Assembly (NCBI GenBank): GCA_000697475.1 | Contig: JNEU01000986.1 | Location: 124,001 to 188,000, forward strand | Length of the DNA: 64,000 nucleotides | Source: Lichtheimia corymbifera B2541 | Taxonomy: Eukaryota; Mucoromycota; Mucoromycetes; Mucorales; Lichtheimiaceae | Reading direction: 5' to 3' | In this document: positions 56,955 to 64,000 of the stretch, piece by piece | Layout of the letters: each line of letters begins with the position of its first letter | How positions within the stretch are numbered: the first letter of the stretch is position 1 | Notes under the pieces: model-generated | What the model was told of the DNA's origin: nothing | The model's input: only the letters and a program-made list of their open reading frames with translations | Databases searched by the model: none | Program-made: the position numbers and the translations under genes

Positions 56955-59900
56955 TTAAGCTTTTAGGCTTTTGCTTTTGATTGCTGCAAGTGAGGATGAT
57001 GAAAAAACGGATGATGGTTTTCGACTGCGTGTGGATGGATAAAACTGACGAAGCTGTTGTAATACCATGGATTGATTCAAAGGCTTCAATAGGATGTCGT
57101 CAAAAGAACCTGCATGTTGTGCTGATCGCTCGTAGGCTGTCACTGCAATAATGGGCGTCTGCTGATTGATGTTTTGCGTAGATTTGATCATTCGTGAAGC
57201 TGTTTCACCATCGACTAAAAAGAAGAGAGAGTGTGTGTGTGAGAGACAGAAACCAAGATACCGCTCTAAATTATTATACTTACTGATTGGCATACGAATA
57301 TCCATAAAGATGAGGTCGAATTGCACATCATCACCCATGGCACATCGAATAGCTTGAGCCCCGTTACGTACAATCACACAACGACAACCCAGAGCGGTCA
57401 GGATAGTTTCGAGAATCTTGCAGTTGATGGGATTGTCATCAGCTACCAAGCAATCCAGTGTCTTACGTGGTGCGTTGGCTGATGTTGATGATGATGATGA
57501 TGAAGGTGGTAATGGTATCGACTTTTCCAGTGGATGAGGTGCTGGAGGTGGATCTGCAATTGGGAATATCAGGTCGCTCATATCGGTAGCGGTGGTACTT
57601 GCAACCATGGTTGGAGATGAGAACTGTTGTTGTTGTTGCTCTTCAAGTGGTGGAGTTGGATAGCTCTCAGCCAATGATTGGTGTTGTTGTTTTCGTAAAG
57701 ATGCATTGGATTTTCCACCACCTGGTGATGAAGCTGATCTTGCTCGATGTGGTAACCATGACGACTTTTTAATCATAAGTGGCTGAGAGGATGCTGGAAG
57801 AGAGGATGTTGGTGGTGGCGGTGGAGGAGGTGGTGGTGGATGATCGATTGATTTACGTGGTGTCACTTTGGCAGAACTAGATGGCGAAAGACTATGAGGT
57901 GTGTTGGGAAATGAAATTGATTGCCGTTGTTGTTGTTGTTGTTGCTGTAAATCCAAATCGAAAATCGAACCCCTTTTTCCGAGTCCTTTTTTGCGAGAAA
58001 GAATGGCTGGCAACGATCGACCACCATTACCACTAACAGCAATGCTATCTTGCCTGATCTTCCTTATTGCACTTTCATTGGCCTTCTCCAACATGGGCAG
58101 GTTCTTGTACACAAATGTCCCAAAGTCATCGCGATACATGGATAAATCAGCTTCCCCCACAGATTGACCACCGCTTTTTGCATTGAGATGGTTGCCGCCA
58201 ATGGATGCGAGCTTTTCTGGATTCTGTTCCTGGATGATAGCTTTGGCTCGTTCCACTTGTTCCTTGGCAGCACATGTCAACTCTTCTCTTCCAGTCATAT
58301 CCTTAATTTCCGGATCAATCATCACAGCACCACGTGCATCGAAATAATCAGTATCCTCGGCATTCACAGGATTGGGTACAAATGATGGCGATTGTGATAA
58401 AAGCGTGTCCCATTCAATGTCCTTGAAAAATGGATGGCCTTTGACTTCTTCAGCTCCGTTGCTACCCAACCGCTTCTCAGGATCAACACTTAATAATCGC
58501 TCGATGAAGTCACGTGTCTCAGCTGGCAATTCAATGACATCTTCGTGCCATTCGATACGTCGCGAGAGGATGTTTTCGAAAACCTTGTCGGCTGTTTCAG
58601 CATGAAAGGGTGGAAATCCATATATGAATTCGTAGCAAATCACTCCCAATGCCCACTACATTTATATACATGTGAGTAACATAGAAAGAAAGCTGATATG
58701 CAAAAAAACCAACTTACCCAATCCACTCGTGCATCTTGCTTTGTACCAAGAATGCTTTCAGGGGCAAGATAATCAGGAGTACCCACTGCACCCACTGTGG
58801 ATGCTTCTTGTCTACGCATACGCTCCGGATGCATATAGCCAGGTGTGATGATGCCAGGTGTTGCAATTCCACCAAAATTACTTGAATAGCCTGTGCTGGA
58901 TCGATGTCTTTGTTGTGGTTGTGTACTTGCTGTATCGCATCGTGTAAGCGATGGTGTGAAATCGGTAACAGATGTACTTGATCCATCGCCTGATGTTGCA
59001 CTGCTAGCCATAGATCCACGCCGACGTTCACGGTCGAAAAGCAAATTAAAGTACGATGGGCGATAAAGGTTGACTGATAATGTACCATCATCCAATACAG
59101 CTGGTGATTGAGGTGGTGTGCCTGATCGTGAAGGAGCCGGTGAATGTGGCTGTGGATGTTCAAAGGTGCTGTTGCTGCTGGATAATTCATCCCGCACACG
59201 TCGATCCAAAAAGCCAATACGCGATAATCCGAAGTCAGTCAGCTTGATATGACCCTTTTGGTCGATCAATAAATTATCTGGTTTTAGGTCTCTACATTTG
59301 TCATATTAATATCGTTGTTTGCAATCTCTTTACTTTTTTCTCTTACCTGTGAACAATATTGTTGCTATGCAAGTATGCCAATCCCAATGTGACTTCAGCA
59401 AGGTAGTTACGCGCCCATTCATGTGGTAATCCACCCAACATCTTGATCAGTGCTGAGCAATCCCCGCCATTCAAATACTCGAGCACGAGGTATAAATAAT
59501 CCTTGGATTGAAACGTGTAGTAAAGCTTGGTCACAAAAGGACTATCGGTCTGTGTCATCAGGATCATTCGCTCCGATTTGACATTGGTCACTTGATTCTT
59601 GGCGATCATGTCAGACTTTTTGAGAAACTTGATCGCATAATAGTCGCCCGTTGTCCTCTTCTTGGCTAAGAATACCGATCCAAATGCACCTTTGCTGATA
59701 GGCTTGATGATATCAAAATCGGTGATACTTGGAAGACTGGGTCGTGGTGTAATGGGTGCAGGTAGCGGTGATGTTGGTGATCGACCCAAAGTTTCTGATT
59801 TGACCTTTGATGCTGGGTTGCTATTCACGTCCAAGCGGGTTGGGGCTTGTAATTGACTTTGTTGTCGATTATGCTGCTGCTGCTGACGATAGCTCGACGA

Positions 59901-62900
59901 TGATGATGAAGATGGCGGTGTTTGTCTTGTCTTGGCCTTTCGTTTTCGCTGCTGTTGCCTGCGTGTAAGTCGACTAACGCTCTTTGATTTCCACTGCTTG
60001 AAACGACCAATCAAAGACTTTTTGACAACTTCCTCTTTGACAGGTTTATCCGACGTCTCATTTTGTTGTTGCTTAGCGGTGGTGTTGGTGGTGGTGGTGG
60101 TGGTGTTGCTATCTCCACTCGTAATAGCTGTGCCTTCCTCTGATACAAATTCGGTCCATCCCTCACGCTCATTCATTCGATCTTGATATTCAGCACGTAC
60201 ACGTTCGTTATAATCCAACCGATCCTGCATACGATTGACAGCTTCCACTTTGGCCTTCGTTAATGCCTCCACATCTCGTATCAAGGAAGTCAATTCTGAA
60301 TCATCCACATGGGGTGGTCGCCAATAGAGGATCTCAATCATAGCGTCACGCCATTTTTGATCTTGATCAAATTCATCTGTACCAGGGGTTGGAATACCAA
60401 ATGCAACATCCAAGATCTCCAATAGACTCTTGTACACAGCACGTTCTGATTCTTGCAATTCAAGTGGATCTTGTTCTTCAACAGGCAAACAATCACCAAA
60501 GATGGAATCACTGCTTTCATTGTTCTTCTCCTCCTCCTCTTTGATGTCCGCGGATGTAGGTGCATTATCAGGTGAATCAAAAGTTTCAAGCAATTGCTGA
60601 ACGTGATAGGTTGCCTCCTTGAGATTGTCATTGCAGATAATCACATCCATTTCAGTCCGATGTACCTCAACACATAATTCGGCATGTTGTTCAAAAAAGG
60701 CTACCACCACCCAACGTTCACAAATATGACATAACACTGGGGGTAATTCCAAAAGGCACGATGGTGATGCAAGGAGGCTTTCTGACACAGGTACACCACC
60801 ATGGGAAATAGCTCGTCGCATGCTCATTGCTGAATCCTCGCCTTCCTCCTTCATCTCGGAAGCAGGTTCCGAATGCGACCGGCTACGAGTATTGCTGCTG
60901 TTGAACATTGTTGCACAAGAATTCTGTTGTTCATCACCAAAGATGATGCTTTCTCTCGAAAATGCCGATGTGGATGCTGATTGTTGTTCGATTGAGGTGT
61001 CGTTCATGGATGATGATCCTCTGGGTTTCACTGCCCACATGGTATGGCTTGGCTCTCCAGTCACGTGGTCATGCATGAGCATCCCTTTGCCCTCAAGGAT
61101 AACGTTGGCTGCTGATTGATCTTGTCGTCTCACTGTAAACTGGATCTCCAATGTTCTCGAATCATCATCAAGTAACTCGGAAGTTGCAGCGTCAAATACA
61201 TCCATGTCTTCTTCTGCAAGCATGCTAGAGATCTTGGTGCCAATCACTCGATCGATATCCATCCTGATTAAGTCATTGTTAGCATCGTATGGATCATTTT
61301 TAAAATAAAGTAAACTTACCCTGTGACATTGTGCCATATTGGGCTGATGTATTGGATAGTATCGGCATCAAGACCAATTTCCATAACGATAGTATGCATT
61401 TGTCCACGATCAACAGCCTCCTGCAACTGCTTGAGATTCATTTCACTCTGTGATGATTGCTGGTCCTCCTCGCCTTCAGTATCTCCATCATCTCCAATAT
61501 CTCGCTCCTCTTCCAAGTCCACAGGTGCAGTTGATGAGCAACGTGATGAAGGCACATTGGTTGAATTGTTGTTGTTGCTAAACAAATCCATATCATCTTC
61601 TTTGCTACTGGTGCCACGTTCATGATCTTGTTGCTCGGATGGCGTAGTACCATTTGGCCATGCTGCAGACCAAAAACGACGCTCGGCTTCCCACCATTCA
61701 ATTGCTCGGTTGAATGCTGCCACTCCAACCAACAAGCGCACGTACAACTTTCGACAAGGCCAATCAAGATGTTGCTCCCATTCAATGCCTAAGCTTTGTA
61801 TACTCTGCACCAATGCCGTATATTTTTGCGGTTCACTCAAAAATACGTCCAATGGCGTGCTGAGAATCTTTTGTGCTAGGCCCACCAATTCTTGCAACGT
61901 TAGGATGAAGGGCGTAGGTGAATAGCTATCTTCTGCGATCATGGCAAGAGCTGGTGTATTGATAGCATCAGAAGCCGTGTTCATAGAATGATGATGGTGA
62001 TCGTTCTCATGCTGCTGCTGTTGCATATTGTGTAATAGCATTGTATCGCTCATAATTGCTGAGGAGGTATCGATGGCTGCTTCATCTTCATCTTCATCGT
62101 CATCATCATCATCATTATCTTGAAGTGCTTGTTCGGCATCACCATACCGCAATCCTTCTTCCACAAACAGATTCAATTCATGCATCACGTTGAGTAGGAT
62201 ATTGTCACACATGGATTTGGCACATTGCAATCGTGATTTGATACTTTGACGAGCTCTGACTGCAGCCTTGTCCTCCGAAGCACGATCAGGAACACCAAAA
62301 AGATCACCCGATGTGCGTAGATATTCGGTCTGATAGCTGAAACCACTACCACCACCCATTGTCATATCTGCCGCTGGAGATGCTGGAATAGGTTTCAAGC
62401 TAGGGTGACCACCACCACCACCATCATCAGCAGTCGAATAAGAGGGAGGACGAAAGCATTGTCGCAAAGGTGAACCCACTGTAGCGCATGTCGATGTGGA
62501 TAGAACTGAAGTTGTTGATACAAGTGATCCTGAACGTTCTTCTTTTGAAGTGGGTATCACCATTGGAGATGTAACGTTGCTACTGGCTGTAGGTGGTGGA
62601 TCTCCTCCTCCTCCATTGCCACCTAATAATGTGAGTCGTCGTGCGAGATCAGTGACATCCACAGATAGGCTACGCTGTTTTCTTCGCCGTAATGTTGAAT
62701 CTGCAGATGATTTTTCATTCCCAGGCCAATGTCGCAAACCCCGGTTATTGCTGTGAAATGCCACTTGACGCTGTCGTTCGGCATACTGCTTGACATTGGC
62801 ATTCACATTACCCCACCACGGTAATAGCTTATGCATGATCAGGTCACGTGTACATGGTTGATAATCATCCAGAACAAGATACGTAGTCCAATCGGTCCAT

Positions 62901-64000
62901 GGCATTTCATCCAAGTCAAGGGAATCTGCTGTATGATGATGAGGATGGATCTGCGTGGCAGTAGCGGATCGACAAAAAGTCATAGGGATTGAGGATACTG
63001 CTGATGATGGGAGCTTGGGAATCTCGCCATTGCCTGTGTGCTTCCATCTTTGCAACTTGGTCATACGTGCAATGTACAATCGTCTGGCGGACATGTCATC
63101 TACATAGTGGCATTAGTTGAGCGATTACATCCATCTTATTGAATATATATATTACCTTCAAATCGCTGATGGTCAATGTCATTCTCTTCAAAAGTAGTCA
63201 TGTTACGTAGCATAGTGGTGCCATCATTCAAATCACGACGTAAAACGTGTTGTACGGAATCTGATCCAAAGCAACTGTAGCTGTTGGCTGCCAATACCAG
63301 AGCTGGATACAAGGGTGATAGATTCTCGAATGCTCCATCCATCCCATTTCCACTGTCATAGGCAATGCAAGGATCAAAGTTGCTCGCATCGTTGTTGTTG
63401 TTGTTGTTGTTGTGATTAATCGCATCAAGATCCATTTCGACTACATCCTTGTCAGCATCTAAATAGGCTGTTGATTCATGTTCGTCATCGTTGGATTTGT
63501 TGTTGTTGCTCTTGTTGGATAATTGACGTTGCATAAGTGAATGTAACGAGAGTCGATAAGCAGGAATCTTGTCATTGGTGTCAGAATCGGCTGTGGAGCC
63601 ACTACTGGATCGTGCATGAGTCGTATCGACAGCTTGTTTACTACGACGAACAGCTGTTGATTTGCCTAGAAAGAAAGAAGAGTGTGAATGGATCAATAAT
63701 CAAAACAGAATAAAAAAGATATACCTTTGATAGCAGTGCTTTGTAATTGCAATGGTTGATAATAAAAAGGGAAATCATCCTCAGTGGCAATGGAGGATAT
63801 AGAAGCTGTTCTTGCACGCTCGCCTGCTCCACTACTGCCCGATGATGACGAGAAGGAGTGAGGCCAAACCATCTTTTGTTGGTGATGCCAATCCCATGGA
63901 TCGTCTTTTAAACGCGAAAGTGAACCTGATCTCCGGGGTGAAGATGATGTCGATGTCGTTGTTGTTGTTGTTGTTGTTGCAACAGTTACATCCTTGAGTC
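56955..64000 (-). CDS. RIM15: Rim15-type PAS/zinc-finger/AGC kinase with C-terminal receiver domain, 5' truncated
   Basis: A multi-exon minus-strand gene that runs off the window at 64000; the stop is at 56957-56955. Visible order: Ser/Thr-rich N-terminus with poly-Asn runs; a large disordered region; a PAS-like segment ([13 protein letters not shown] ... [20 protein letters not shown]); a C-x2-C...H-x4-C zinc finger ([20 protein letters not shown]); a charged helical region. The kinase has [27 protein letters not shown]-type, [10 protein letters not shown] and [10 protein letters not shown] motifs, with a long insert (about 150 residues) between DFG and APE, typical of Rim15/Cek1. It ends in the KGHPFF C-lobe, then a receiver domain with DD, MDIRMP and ILLKPL. 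Rim15 integrates TOR/PKA/nutrient signals to set quiescence. The first exons lie outside the window. Confidence 0.93.

Noticed and set aside
57481..57960. Possible separate gene in the Pro/Ser-rich stretch of the Rim15-type gene
   Set aside because: The frame is continuous with the kinase C-lobe and the receiver domain, so it is a disordered linker of the same protein.

Overview
The window is nuclear DNA from a filamentous fungus, most likely an early-diverging one (Mucoromycota). The reasons are many short spliceosomal introns (about 45-90 nt, GT...AG), Gln/Ser/Thr/His-rich low-complexity protein tracts, and a eukaryotic gene set: COQ5, SCAP, tafazzin, Ctk3, a Rim15-type kinase and a C2/Fic1-type cytokinesis protein. 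The species cannot be named from the sequence. Gene models were joined by hand from exon reading frames and splice sites. Where exon phases were checked, they close without a remainder.

Layout. 1-9,600: 3' end of a GH36-like alpha-galactosidase (+), a nine-exon MFS transporter (+), COQ5 (-), an Old Yellow Enzyme (-), then a gene-poor stretch with a decayed HNH endonuclease locus between diverged repeat copies. 9,560-12,880: a small single-pass membrane protein (+), a doubtful small gene (+), and a SANT/Myb protein with a C-terminal U-box-like domain (-). 13,156-27,082: a nitrate assimilation cluster with two NNP-family nitrate transporters (-,-), nitrate reductase (+) and NAD(P)H nitrite reductase (+). 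Its intergenic regions carry many WGATAR motifs, as expected for AreA/NIT2-type nitrogen control. 27,083-31,090: repeat-rich DNA with a roughly 190-bp inverted repeat.

31,091-46,391: a TSC13-type enoyl-CoA reductase (+), a C2-domain/proline-rich Fic1/Inn1-like protein (-), SCAP (-) and an inositol polyphosphate 5-phosphatase (+) that share a 416-bp divergent promoter, an alpha-arrestin (-), and Ctk3 (-). 46,392-48,997 is gene-poor. 48,998-53,280: a small gene that appears to need a GC-AG intron, a TRP/Flc-type membrane protein (+), and tafazzin (-). 54,839-55,916: a secreted protein (+) built almost wholly of alternating 48-residue repeats that each end in Arg-Arg. 56,955-64,000: a Rim15-type PAS/zinc-finger/AGC-kinase/receiver protein (-), cut by the window end.

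The clearest functional unit is the nitrate cluster: uptake (two transporters), nitrate to nitrite (NR), and nitrite to ammonium (NiR). The feature least like anything I recognise is the 48-residue repeat secreted protein. Other points worth a look are the HNH relic, the inverted repeat, the SANT/U-box-like protein, the out-of-frame signal peptide before the TRP gene, and the Rim15-type receiver that keeps its phosphoacceptor Asp.
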